From contig MPUH01001091.1 in assembly GCA_001970955.1 (NCBI GenBank), positions 1 through 24,384 on the forward strand: DNA of 24,384 nt, given 5' to 3'. The DNA is from Stentor coeruleus. Lineage: Eukaryota; Ciliophora; Heterotrichea; Heterotrichida; Stentoridae. Shown in pieces: positions 8,482 through 18,464 of this stretch (position 1 is its first letter; each line of letters begins with the position of its first letter). A program made the translations under genes and the position numbers. Below the pieces are notes generated by a model. That model searched no databases. It was not told where the DNA came from and worked only from the letters and a program-made list of their open reading frames with translations.

Positions 8482-9922
8482 TATTTAGTTAAATAAATAT
8501 AGGAAATTATTTTTAATCTAAGATTTAATTTTAAATCAAAATCTAATCGTCTTTAGAAATGGTCCTTTGCAAAAGTAAGTTGATGAGTGTTAATCAAATT
8601 TTTTTCATATGAATTAACTATTGATTTACAAATGGGTTATTAGATCACTTAATTAGAGGTGATAATGAGAGAAGTTAAAAGTATTATTTTAAATTAGTAT
8701 CTGTGTCTATAAGATTTTGCATTGATTTTCATAATAGTTTAATAAAATCAAAGCCTGAAAAAAACTTATGAATGTTAATATTATTAATACCACTTTGTTA
8801 GATCTGCTATTAGTAAATGCTAAGTTTGAGGATTTTTGTTTTTTTAAGCTAGTCTTACTCTATCAAATGATTCTAGATACTAATTATTTGTGCCTAAAGT
8901 TTGAAATGAATCTAGTTCGAAGTTAGAGTTTTTTAGGGGTTTGGATACCTGAAAATTATTATGGCCCTTGACTAATTGTTATGATTAGTTTATAATTAAC
9001 TAAATAAACCTAGTTTAATATTGATAAATTGTGCATTTGTTTGAAATTGCACATATGTTTTTATGTTTAATAAATAGTTTTAATGAGTACTGCTAAATTG
9101 AAAGTCAAAGTTCGATATTTTCAAAAAACAAAACTTAAAATAATATCTTCAATTAAACAAAAAATGTGAGGCAAACTAACTGTTATTATCAATGATCTAT
9201 AATGTTAAAGTTTAAAATTATTTAATTTAAATACTACAAATAATGACGAAGCTACTGATTTAAAGTCNAATACTACAAATAATGACGAAGCTACTGATTT
9301 AAAGTCTTGACAAAAATTTAATTTTAACTTTATAAATAAATTACAATAGCTAAGTCAAAACTGATTTTTTGATATATTTTATTTAGTAAAAAAGTTATCA
9401 TTTTTGAAAACAGAATTAATTATCTAATTTGAAAATTAAACTGATTTTTCTCAGCACTAGGATAATTTTTTTTACGATATTCTATTCATAAAACATAATA
9501 AAATTTCCTTATAAATTTCTCTCCTCATCAGAAATGACAATTGCACCTTAATTATTTGTTTTAAACTAATTTCTAATTTTCCAACATAAAACTTTTTTTC
9601 TTTCTTAACCTTCAAACATTTATTATAAAAAAGCGCCTAAACCCAACTTTTATTTTCCATCGACACTACTTTTTTATCTTTTTACAATAATAGCATTCAA
9701 GATACTATTTCCCAATTTCAATCTTTAAAGCACACAAAAAGTTTCTAATATCATTATAATCTAATTACAATATTTACAATCATCCGTTTCATAACAAACT
9801 CAACCCCAAATCAAAAAATTCTTTTAAAATCCAACATTTCACCCATACTTAAATCTAACCAATAATAAATCTAAAAATATATTCCAATAAACTCTTCCTT
9901 TTAATGAATAATATAAATAATC
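8482..9922. other. Intergenic region of 1.4 kb with an assembly seam
   Basis: No gene was found. The first part is G-rich on the + strand (3' flank of the arrestin-fold gene). The part from about 9480 is C-rich and G-poor (5' flank of the kinase gene). A small palindrome, GATTTAA-TT-TTAAATC, lies near 8520, but such AT-rich hairpins are expected by chance. The middle holds the 38-bp duplication around N 9268. Confidence 0.5.
9230..9306. repeat. Direct 38-bp duplication around a single N (assembly seam)
   Basis: Positions 9230-9267 are repeated exactly at 9269-9306, separated by one N at 9268. The form is the same as at 2996 and 21477, and it probably reflects an unmerged contig overlap. Confidence 0.85.
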
Positions 9923-11389
9923 ATGGGTTGTGGGCTAACTAGAAGAATAAAATTAGAACCTTCTCCGATTCACTTCAGACTAAAAAGTAAAGAGTTAACA
10001 ATAACTCCTGGAACATTTGTCAAACTTTCCCACGACAATAAAATTAAAGAATACAAAGAAATAAAACATCTTGGAAGTGGGTCGTTTTCAGATGTCCTTC
10101 TCTGCGAACATATTCCAACAAAAACACGAAGAGCCTTGAAAGTTGTTTATAAAACATCTTTAAACATTTATCAAACAGACAAAGTATGTATGTTAAAAGA
10201 AATACAAATATTAAGAATTTTAGATCATCCTAATATTATAAAATGCTTTGAAGTATTTGAAGATGAACGACGTTATTATGTTGCTACAGAATATTGTTCA
10301 GGTGGGGATTTGTTTGGAGAAATATCACAAATGCCTATTTTCACTGAAGCAAAAGTTGCAAGTATTGTATTTCAACTATTATCAGCATTGAGTTACTGTC
10401 ATGAAAAAGGGGTAATTCATAGAGATTTAAAGCCAGAAAACATTCTTGTGGTTGATAAGGCTAATAATTTGACAATAAAAGTTGGGGATTTCGGTAGCTC
10501 CTGTATTGCAAGTTCTGAATCAAGAATTAAAGGATGTTTTGGGTCTTCTTATTATTTAGCTCCTGAAGTTTTTGGCCCTGGGTATAATGAAAAATGTGAT
10601 ATTTGGAGCGCTGGTATTATTATGTATATTATACTCACTGGTAGACCTCCATATAAAGGTCGAGATAGTAATTCGATAATTAAAGAAATACTTGAAAACC
10701 CTTTTCAATTAAATGAAGAAAACTCAGTTGGACTTTCAGATTCAGCATATAATTTATTACAGTTATTATTAAAATTATCCCCTTCAGATAGAATTACAGC
10801 TAATGAAGCAATACAACATTCTTGGATAACTCATTATAGAAATTATAAGGGAGATAGTATGAAATTAGCTTTAAACAGTCTGAAAAAATTTTCAAATCAT
10901 TCAAAACTTAAAGAAGCTGTAAATATATACCTTGCCTCACAAATTAGGTCATATGATGAGATTAAGGAAATCAGGAAAAATTTCCAAATGCTTGACAAAG
11001 ATGGGAATGGGAAAATTACTAAAGAAGAATTGTTGGAAGAGTATTCGAAAGTTATGGAGTTTACACAAGCACAGAAGGTTGTTGATAAGATTATTTCGAA
11101 TCTTGATCAAAATAGTGATGGGAATATTGATTATACGGAATTTCTTGCATCGTGTGGGGAAAATTTGAAGAGGGTGTCGGAAGAAAATTTGATTATTGCG
11201 TTTAGGCTTTTTGATATTGATGGAAATGGGGTGATTACTGTTGATGAGATTAAAAGTGTCTTGCAAAATGGTCAGATTGTAAGTAATAATGATGTTTGGA
11301 GGGATTTATTGGAAGAAGCTGATTCTAATGGAGATGGACTTATAGATTTGGAAGAGTTTATAAAATTTATGAGGACTGTAAAATTCTAA
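9923..11389 (+). CDS. Calcium-dependent protein kinase (CDPK)
   Basis: The 488-residue protein is a canonical CDPK as in plants and alveolates: a Ser/Thr kinase activated by calcium through a fused calmodulin-like domain. The kinase domain spans about residues 44-302, with glycine loop GSGSFS (51-56), K73, HRDLKPEN (166-173) with D168, DFG (189-191) and APE (213-215). A junction helix region (about 310-350) precedes four EF-hands starting at D358, D395, D431 and D467, all with acidic first positions and the central glycine, so all four should bind calcium. MGCG at the N-terminus fits myristoylation of Gly2 and palmitoylation of Cys3, so membrane association is likely. It is intronless and ends with TAA. 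The substrate is unknown. Confidence 0.96.
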   Translation: MGCGLTRRIKLEPSPIHFRLKSKELTITPGTFVKLSHDNKIKEYKEIKHLGSGSFSDVLLCEHIPTKTRRALKVVYKTSLNIYQTDKVCMLKEIQILRILDHPNIIKCFEVFEDERRYYVATEYCSGGDLFGEISQMPIFTEAKVASIVFQLLSALSYCHEKGVIHRDLKPENILVVDKANNLTIKVGDFGSSCIASSESRIKGCFGSSYYLAPEVFGPGYNEKCDIWSAGIIMYIILTGRPPYKGRDSNSIIKEILENPFQLNEENSVGLSDSAYNLLQLLLKLSPSDRITANEAIQHSWITHYRNYKGDSMKLALNSLKKFSNHSKLKEAVNIYLASQIRSYDEIKEIRKNFQMLDKDGNGKITKEELLEEYSKVMEFTQAQKVVDKIISNLDQNSDGNIDYTEFLASCGENLKRVSEENLIIAFRLFDIDGNGVITVDEIKSVLQNGQIVSNNDVWRDLLEEADSNGDGLIDLEEFIKFMRTVKF

Positions 11390-11919
11390 GATTAAATATA
11401 TGCGAATTTAAGGTTTAGGAAAAAATGTGCGATTAATTAATAGTTGTGGTAGTTTTGGATGAGTTTTAAGATGATACTCTAGGGGGGATTTATTGATTTT
11501 AATTTGGTTGTGTGTAAGTTTATTTTGGTATTGAATTTTAGCTAATTTAGTTCAAGTTTTATATTAACTATATAGAGATTATTTTATCCACCTACATTTT
11601 ATTTTAAAAATTCTTTTAACTATAAGCTTAATCTGAAAGTCAAGATTTATTAAAAACTATAAGAATATTAAACTTAGTATTCTCTTTAACTTATATATTT
11701 TTTTATAGAAACTTATAAGGTTATTTAATACTATTTATAGATTAGTATTTTGATGAATTTTAAAATTTTTACTTAATATATAAAAGCTTGATTAAAAGCC
11801 CAGCAAAATTCCTATCTTATAACACCCAACTGAAAAAACCTCTAAAATTATTAAAATAAAACATATATCATGAATTACTAACACAAAAACATTGATTCAT
11901 ACAACCAAACTAAATAAAA
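11390..11919. other. Convergent intergenic region between CDPK and DDX54-like genes
   Basis: Just after the kinase gene the + strand is G-rich (33 G and 4 C in 11401-11520). Towards the helicase gene it becomes C-richer from about 11790. This fits two facing 3' flanks. No gene or terminator structure was recognised. Confidence 0.5.
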
Positions 11920-13995
11920 TTATTTGCGGATTATCATCTTAGACTTTCCATGTACACTTCTTTTTTCTATTTTATGCTCAAGTTTCCTAGCCAGATCCAT
12001 TTTCTTAGTCTTTTTATGTTTAAGTTTCTTCTGGTATTTCATTTTTTTAATTTTTTCTTTAAATTCTCTCGGGTCCTGCTTGAATTTATTCTCACGAACT
12101 TTTCTCTCAACTTTTTTGACGATTTCCGGGTCTTCAGTTTCACCAACTTTTTGTATGCGTTTTTTGGTCTCTTTTTTCCATTCTTTATAAAGTTTTTGAG
12201 ATTTCTGATTAGTTTCGAATTTTGGTTTAGATTTCTGTTCCTGCACATATTTTTTTTTCTTGTTATCCCAAACCATTTTATCACGTTTTCTTAGAGCGAG
12301 TTCATCATCTAAAGGCATTTCTAGAGCTAATTGCGAAAATTCTTTACCTTTTTCAAATACTTTTTTCCCTTCGTAGCCTAGAAAATCTTCAGCACGGAAA
12401 CTTTGCATCTGCCCACGTTTGAGTTTACCTGCGGATTGACCTGACATATTTATGTTTTTAGTCATTTCTTCCATTTGTGCAATTTCTTCTTCATTTTCTG
12501 GCTGGGGAATTTCACTTTTCTTCTGTTTTTTCAGCTGAAGCCGTTTAGATTTCATAAGTTCTGCAACATCATCTTTCCCTTGATACTTAGCATTAAGTTC
12601 CAAAATATTGTAAACAGGGCGAAAGTCTTTGATTTTTTTAGTAAAATCCTCAACAACTTTATCTTTACTTTCATAATCCGGATGTAGTCCATAACTAAAA
12701 TCTTTTGCCCTTTTCACACTTTCAAAAGAAGCACTTTCTCTGGTCTTGTGATACTTTTTAATAGCATTTTTAACACTTTGTTGTCTTTTTTCTAGTTCAC
12801 TACAATCAACTTGAGCTAAAACGCATTTAATATCTTCTTTTATATCAGTAAGTAAGTCTTCTGGAATACTTCCTAAACTTTTCTCATCTCTTCCACCGAT
12901 TTGTAAAAATGTGTCGATTAGATAAGGAATATCAGGATTTGTGGCAATAACAAAACATCTTCCTGCTCTACCTGCCCTAGCAGCTCTACCTGATCTATGT
13001 ATAAAAAGTTTAGGTGTTGCAGGGAAATCATAATGAATAACATTATCAAGACTAGGAATATCAATTCCTCTTGCTGTAACATCAGAAGTTATTAAGAATT
13101 TCCTTTTTTTCTTTATAAAAAGGTCAAGTGATTGTTTCCTTGCTTCTTCATCCATAGCACCAAAAAGCCCAACACAACTGATTTTTAATAGATTACATAA
13201 GACTTCGATATATTCTACATGATGTCTTGTTGAAACAAATATTATGCTTTGTTCATTGTCTGGGATTCTTCTAATCAAATGTACTAAAGCTGGGTCTTTA
13301 TCTTCACCTCGAACCATGTAAAAATCCATTTTAAGTTCTTCTGGCATTCTATACTCTTGATCTAGTTTTATGAGTAAAGGCTGTGAAAGACCTGTTTTTG
13401 AAAATTCAGACAGTGAGTCAGGCAATGTTGCTGAAAAACACAAAGTCTGCCTTGAAGGGTTGTCCATTGAACCTAGAATTATTTTGACTTGGTCCATAAG
13501 ACCCATTTCTACTAGTCTATCAGATTCATCAAGAACAGCGATTTCAGCTTTGCTTAGTGAGTATTTCAATTCTACTATAAAATGCATTAATCGTCCAGGG
13601 GTTGCTATAATAATATCAGGGTTTTCAGCGAGCTTTGTAAATTCTTGCTTAAGTCCAGCTCCACCCACTAATAAAGCAATTTTTAAGTTCGAGAATTTTG
13701 ATAGTTCTGAAGCAAAACGAACTGTTTGTGTAGCTAATTCACGGGTTGGGGATATGATTACAGCACGAGCTCCTACTAGACTTGAATGCTCTTTAAGACG
13801 CTGGATAATCGGAATTAGAAATGCACCAGTTTTCCCTGAACCGGTTTTTGCAACTGCAATGATATCGCTGCCTGATAATATTGCTGGGATTGATTTTCTT
13901 TGGATCGGCGTTGGAAGGTTGTAGCCCTTGCTCTTTATCGCTTTGTATAGATAAGGCTCAAGACCTAAACTTTCAAAGCTGACCCCTTTAACCAT
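11920..13995 (-). CDS. DEAD-box RNA helicase of the Dbp10/DDX54 type
   Basis: The 691-residue protein is an RNA helicase of the Dbp10/DDX54 family, which acts in nucleolar 60S subunit assembly. In order: Q motif (about 7-35), Walker A AKTGSGKT (49-56), PTRELA (83-88), TPGR (132-135), motif II DESD (156-159), SAT (188-190), then in the second RecA domain TSDVTARGIDIP and HRSGRAARAGR. The region after motif II (EMGLMDQ) and IPYLIDTFL downstream are typical of Dbp10. The C-terminal half is Lys-rich and holds a Dbp10 C-terminal domain, with FRAEDFLGYEG and MVWDNKKKKYVQ. Motif II reads DESD instead of DEAD. It is shorter than the human and yeast proteins but looks complete. It ends with TAA and needs no intron. 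It is divergent to the coiled-coil gene. Confidence 0.93.
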   Translation of the reverse strand: MVKGVSFESLGLEPYLYKAIKSKGYNLPTPIQRKSIPAILSGSDIIAVAKTGSGKTGAFLIPIIQRLKEHSSLVGARAVIISPTRELATQTVRFASELSKFSNLKIALLVGGAGLKQEFTKLAENPDIIIATPGRLMHFIVELKYSLSKAEIAVLDESDRLVEMGLMDQVKIILGSMDNPSRQTLCFSATLPDSLSEFSKTGLSQPLLIKLDQEYRMPEELKMDFYMVRGEDKDPALVHLIRRIPDNEQSIIFVSTRHHVEYIEVLCNLLKISCVGLFGAMDEEARKQSLDLFIKKKRKFLITSDVTARGIDIPSLDNVIHYDFPATPKLFIHRSGRAARAGRAGRCFVIATNPDIPYLIDTFLQIGGRDEKSLGSIPEDLLTDIKEDIKCVLAQVDCSELEKRQQSVKNAIKKYHKTRESASFESVKRAKDFSYGLHPDYESKDKVVEDFTKKIKDFRPVYNILELNAKYQGKDDVAELMKSKRLQLKKQKKSEIPQPENEEEIAQMEEMTKNINMSGQSAGKLKRGQMQSFRAEDFLGYEGKKVFEKGKEFSQLALEMPLDDELALRKRDKMVWDNKKKKYVQEQKSKPKFETNQKSQKLYKEWKKETKKRIQKVGETEDPEIVKKVERKVRENKFKQDPREFKEKIKKMKYQKKLKHKKTKKMDLARKLEHKIEKRSVHGKSKMIIRK

Positions 13996-14502
13996 TTTTA
14001 AGCTAACTAGAATCGAGTTTTTATGTTTTAAACTTAATTTAAGTAGGCATTTAAAGAACTTAAAGCTTTTAATATTTTAAGAATTCAAAAAAAATTCAGG
14101 TATAAAGCTTTTATTTCTAAATTATTTATATAAATTTAAAAGAGATTTGGTTTATTATTAGATCTAAATAACTAAAAAAAAAATATTGTTTAAATAGCAT
14201 TTAGTAATCATATATTATAATATCATCATAAAATCCAAAATATTCTTAAAACAAATCAAAAAACTCTTATAAAATTACACAACCCAACTAATCTACCTTT
14301 AATCCAATTCTTCATTTCTCATAATTTGCTATTATACAGCAACCCTTTTATAATCCAACAAATTCCTCAGCAGCTTTTATTTCTTACAGTCTCCCTTATA
14401 CTATTAATTCTTTCAACCAACAATTATTCCTAACTCCAACAATTTCACATCAAAGAATGAGAATTTTTATGATATCATCAATCATTTTCTGTATAAAATA
14501 TC
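13996..14502. promoter_or_regulatory. Divergent upstream region of the helicase and coiled-coil genes
   Basis: The 507-bp segment separates two divergent starts. From about 14220 to 14500 the + strand is C-rich and very G-poor, the 5' flank signature of the + gene. The side next to the helicase is only mildly skewed. It presumably holds both promoters; no site was identified. Confidence 0.4.
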
Positions 14503-15336
14503 ATGTCCACTAAAAATCTTAGAAGTAAGTCCTTTCTCCTTAAGCCAGTATCATCCAAGCACTTTTCTATCTCAAAACTTAAACCAAAGCATAACAAAGA
14601 CCAAGATTCTGAATTAATAAACAGTTCTCTAACCCTCATCAAAACTAATTCAGCCCAACCTTATCCTTTAAATACATCATTATCTCCTGCAGTCTCAAGA
14701 TTTTCCTTACCAACTCAACTTGTATCCTTATCTGCCCTTGAATCTCGGCTTCTTTTCAATATAGACCAAGAATCTCAAGAAAAAGTCTCAGCAGCTTTTT
14801 CAGTAATAAATGAACTTATGGTTATATGCCCTGAACTTTCAAATATATTAACAAAAATCAAACAAACATTCGAAGAACATGTTGAAATTCTTAAAAATAC
14901 TCGTAGTGAACTTGAAAAAAACATAAATAGCACTTCAGAAGACTTAAAAAGGATGAAAAAAAGGTATAAAAAATTAGCTCTTGAAGTACTTGACCATCAG
15001 GCTCAGGTAAAAGATAAAAGAACTACAATTTTTGAACTGAAGAAAGAGAAAAAACAACTTGCTGAGGAAGTACTGAAAAAAAACGATGATATTGAGAAAA
15101 TGATGGAAAAAATTAGAGGACTTGAGAAGGAACTTCACCTTTTAGAACATAAAATTCTTATATTTGAAGGGAAAAAAGATCTTATGGTTAAAATACCCGG
15201 TAAGAGTTCAGCGAATTTTGAAATTGACTCTTCTATGCTCTCGCCAATTGCCCCGATTTCTGAATTCACTTTGTCTCCAAATGGACCTGAAGATTTTTTG
15301 TCACCAGTATGCTTGCAAGTTCCGTTAAATAATTAG
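14503..15336 (+). CDS. Coiled-coil protein, possible TSNAXIP1-N-like segment
   Basis: The 277-residue protein has a Ser/Lys-rich, probably disordered N-terminus (1-80), a helical segment near 92-130, a long charged coiled coil from about 130 to 225 and a Pro/Ser-rich tail. The segment INELMVICPELSNILTKIKQ (102-121) resembles the start of TSNAXIP1 N-terminal-type domains, which occur in cilia-linked coiled-coil proteins, but this is from memory and weak. A structural or cytoskeletal role is the most I would infer. It is intronless, starts at an ATG in a C-rich 5' flank context and ends with TAG. It is convergent with eIF3d and about 0.95 kb away. Confidence 0.8.
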   Translation: MSTKNLRSKSFLLKPVSSKHFSISKLKPKHNKDQDSELINSSLTLIKTNSAQPYPLNTSLSPAVSRFSLPTQLVSLSALESRLLFNIDQESQEKVSAAFSVINELMVICPELSNILTKIKQTFEEHVEILKNTRSELEKNINSTSEDLKRMKKRYKKLALEVLDHQAQVKDKRTTIFELKKEKKQLAEEVLKKNDDIEKMMEKIRGLEKELHLLEHKILIFEGKKDLMVKIPGKSSANFEIDSSMLSPIAPISEFTLSPNGPEDFLSPVCLQVPLNN

Positions 15337-16281
15337 ATGTTATTTTAAGCTTTGATTAGAAAATTTTAATATCTTTATAAAGCAACAGATTTATAAATAA
15401 TTAAGCTTAATGTGGGAAAAGAAATATTAAATTTTGGTTGGAGTTTTTTTTTGAATAATTTTTTTTATTTCAGGTGTTTGGATAAAGTTTTATGTTAATA
15501 AGGATTTTACTTGATGAAGAAATATTTTTGGAAAAAAATAACTCTAAACATGAAAAGATTGTATATAAGAAATTTGTAAGTAATAAAATATTAAATATAA
15601 TGATATAATGGCATAGTTTAACTACTTATGGACTAAAGGAATATCTTGAGATGATTTTAATGATTGAATTGATGAAGTGGTTGAGGAAAAGTTCCAATAG
15701 AATATTCATGGCCTATGAGATTTTTGTATCTTAAGAAAAATATTTAATATGTGGCCTATGAGATTTTTGTATCTTAAGAAAAATATTTAATATGTGATAT
15801 ATTTCAATAAGCAATCTTTGAATAAGAAATACTTTTAGAAGTTCTAAGCTAACTAAATATATTTGGTATTTTTAATATGCATTAATATTTATATGAGAAT
15901 TTATGTACAGCAAGGTTGAAATAATAATATTCCTTTCTATAAAAAGTATTTTTGATATAAAAACAATTAGCCTTAATTCCTAATACTTTTACTAAATTAT
16001 TTTTATAAGGGATAATATCAAAAAATTAAGCACATCCAAATACACCAAAAAAAATCTTAGATTTTTTTCATCCAACAAATTTTAATACATAAAATTTAAA
16101 CTCTTCATTTTTTCTATCCGATTATATACTTAATAAAATTATCAACAAATAGTAAGATTTCATCTGTTCTCTATCTTAAACACACAACATTTATATAAGA
16201 AAGCATATCATTACCTATCCTTAACTCACAATATTTATATCATAAAACTTCATATCACTAATAATTAATTGCAATAAACAC
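15337..16281. other. Convergent intergenic region with skew switch and a tandem duplication
   Basis: From 15337 to about 15800 the + strand is G-rich. From about 15960 to 16281 it is C-rich and G-poor. This fits facing 3' flanks of the coiled-coil (+) and eIF3d (-) genes. The 43-bp tandem duplication at 15709 lies here. No gene was found. Confidence 0.5.
15709..15794. repeat. Perfect 43-bp tandem duplication
   Basis: Positions 15709-15751 and 15752-15794 are identical head-to-tail copies, with two further matching bases after the second. Unlike the other duplications here there is no N between the copies. It could be a real duplication or a gap-filled assembly seam. Confidence 0.9.
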
Positions 16282-17703
16282 CTATCTAGTTTCAAAATCC
16301 TCAACATGATCCTCATTTGCCGTATAAATCTTAACAACTGGTTTCAGAGGGTCTTTAACCATAACATATCTTCCATCAGGCTGGTTCTTGAAAATTTCTA
16401 CAACCGCTCTGAAAACTCCCCATCCATTGACATAGCTTAAATTAAGATCCTGCATCAAATCTTTTGTCCTGATTTTCTGAACATGTAAAAGTAAATGTCT
16501 ATCATTAAAATTAGGATTAGCTCTGCTAACATATCCAATTTTCACAAAGTCCACTCCAGCAAGATAAGCTTTTAAAGCCCATTTGGACATTTTACACGAG
16601 TTATTTTTGATTTCATTAGCAAAAATCTGCCCTTTCTTAGTTTCCAGTTTTTCCTTATACCCTCCTGTGATTTTCGCATCATATTCATTTACTGCAAAAA
16701 GTTTTATATGTACTTTATTATCATTTTCCTCAATAACAGAATCTATTTCAGTTCTAACAATCACCCCAAATCCTTCAGAAAGTTGCCATTTTCTATATTT
16801 CAAGGCAATTGGAATATTTTCTTCATTAAATTTTCCCCCAAACTCAATACTTGGCTCAGTAACACTATTCAAGAAAAAAACTCTATTTACCCTTTGTGCT
16901 TCTTCTGCTAAACGTTTTGGATTATTTATACTAGTCTCAGGCTCATCTTCATCAGGCATATGTTCAGGGTTATTTTCATTTAACGTCAATTGTTCAAGTG
17001 ATGAATCTTCAGATTTATCAAAAACAATTTTCCCATTACTTTTTGTAACTTGAATATCCCAAGGGTATACAGAACGATTCATTGTCATTATTGTAACCAA
17101 AACTGTATCTGTTATAAAAACTGAACCTCGATCTTTTAAAGCTTCTAATAATGGGTCAGCTGAAGCAGTTGAATTAATAAAAGCTCGATTTTCTGTAATT
17201 TTTGTGTTAAGAATTTTAGTTGATAAAGCTGAGACTGATGTATCTTGAGATCTTTTATATGTAAGAATAGAACCATATTGTGAAATGTCTTCTCCTGCCC
17301 CTGGCTCAAAAGATAACTTTTCGTTGTTTGGTTTTGAGAGTTCTGCAATCATATTCCAGTTTGATCTAATTGAAATTGTTTGATCTCGGTAAATACGCTT
17401 TGTTATTGGACGAGATACTGTTGTTACTCTTGTAGGAACGGCTGCACGAGATTTTGGGGCTGCTCCAACTTTAGAGAAAAATTGATTGTATTTACTCATG
17501 AGTTTAGAACCTGATTGAAGTTTGTTGTCGACTAGGAAAAAATCATCTTGTTCTTCTTCACGTTTGCTTACTTTTTGACCGAAATCTATGTAAGAATAGA
17601 GACTTGTTAGGTCATCAGTGGGCTTTATGCCTTCTATTTGTGGGAATTTAAGAGAACTTGGACCCCATCCTTTGGGATCATGATTCACATGGATGGCTTC
17701 CAT
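16282..17703 (-). CDS. EIF3D: Eukaryotic translation initiation factor 3 subunit D
   Basis: The 473-residue protein matches eIF3d along its length. Landmarks are the N-terminal DPKGWGPSS (9-17), the acidic FFLVDNK stretch near 55-61, the central IPIALKYRKWQL segment, and the C-terminal GRYVMVKDPLKPVVKIY segment just before the stop. eIF3d is a peripheral subunit of eIF3 at the 40S mRNA entry side, and in animals its central domain binds the cap of selected mRNAs. The long acidic C-terminal tail of the animal protein is reduced to a short end with a few acidic residues. It is intronless, starts at the first Met and ends with TAG. Its 5' flank is C-rich on the coding strand (43 C and 2 G in the 120 nt at 17880-17761). 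Confidence 0.95.
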   Translation of the reverse strand: MEAIHVNHDPKGWGPSSLKFPQIEGIKPTDDLTSLYSYIDFGQKVSKREEEQDDFFLVDNKLQSGSKLMSKYNQFFSKVGAAPKSRAAVPTRVTTVSRPITKRIYRDQTISIRSNWNMIAELSKPNNEKLSFEPGAGEDISQYGSILTYKRSQDTSVSALSTKILNTKITENRAFINSTASADPLLEALKDRGSVFITDTVLVTIMTMNRSVYPWDIQVTKSNGKIVFDKSEDSSLEQLTLNENNPEHMPDEDEPETSINNPKRLAEEAQRVNRVFFLNSVTEPSIEFGGKFNEENIPIALKYRKWQLSEGFGVIVRTEIDSVIEENDNKVHIKLFAVNEYDAKITGGYKEKLETKKGQIFANEIKNNSCKMSKWALKAYLAGVDFVKIGYVSRANPNFNDRHLLLHVQKIRTKDLMQDLNLSYVNGWGVFRAVVEIFKNQPDGRYVMVKDPLKPVVKIYTANEDHVEDFETR

Positions 17704-18464
17704 TACTCTAATTATTAGAATTGATGAAAATGTTAGAAGTTTAGTTTTAAAGTAGGAGTTTGAAGAGGCTTTTTTGATGGGATGGATTTTTTGGGGTTTG
17801 GTTTTTGAGGTTGGGAATTAGGTTTTTGGGTTTTGGAGTTTATGTGAATAGAGTTGGGGGCTTAAAGAAGAAAGGATAAAGGCAAGGATTTTAATGTTAT
17901 GCATTGATGGTATGTTTAAGATATTAGGGGAAAAAATATTTATGTTTTTACAGATTTATAAGATTTAGGATGGCTGAGATAAGGATAAAATGAGAAAATG
18001 CATAAATAATGACTGTGGGTTTGGCTTAAATATAGTTTTTAATAGGATCATTGATATCTTCTCAAAATAAGAACTAAAATATTTTAATTATTTAGCTTAT
18101 TCCTTACCTAATTTAGTTTTTTATGAAATGAATGCAGATATAAATAATCATGAAGAAATAATAGCTTATATAATTATCATAGTGAAAGTATTAAATATAT
18201 AACAAAAACATCCTTAAATTATTAAAGAATAACGAAGATGTATTCTTATTAATCTAATTGCATCTAAAATTAAATCAAATTGCTTATAATTTTATCTACT
18301 TATTTTTTCAAAACTAATCTTGCGAATATTATTTTCCAGCTAAAGGTCAGAAAGGTATTCTCTACCCCAATCCTTTGTCAAACTTTTCTAAAATAATCAT
18401 CACATTCTTAACCTCTATAAAATATTTCTCTAATAAACTATTCTAAAATCCAAGAACATAAAAA
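17704..18464. promoter_or_regulatory. Divergent upstream region of eIF3d and the KICS2-like gene
   Basis: The 761-bp segment lies between divergent starts. The left 250 bp is very G-rich on the + strand, and the right 150 bp is C-rich and G-poor, so the skew inverts between two 5' flanks. No gene was seen in the AT-rich middle. Confidence 0.5.

Noticed and set aside
11924..13924. Plus-strand open frames across the helicase gene
   Set aside because: They are antisense to conserved helicase motifs and show Phe/Leu-rich composition mirrored from Lys-rich codons.
16583..17053. A 156-codon plus-strand frame inside eIF3d
   Set aside because: It is the antisense of a conserved eIF3d region and has no domain of its own.
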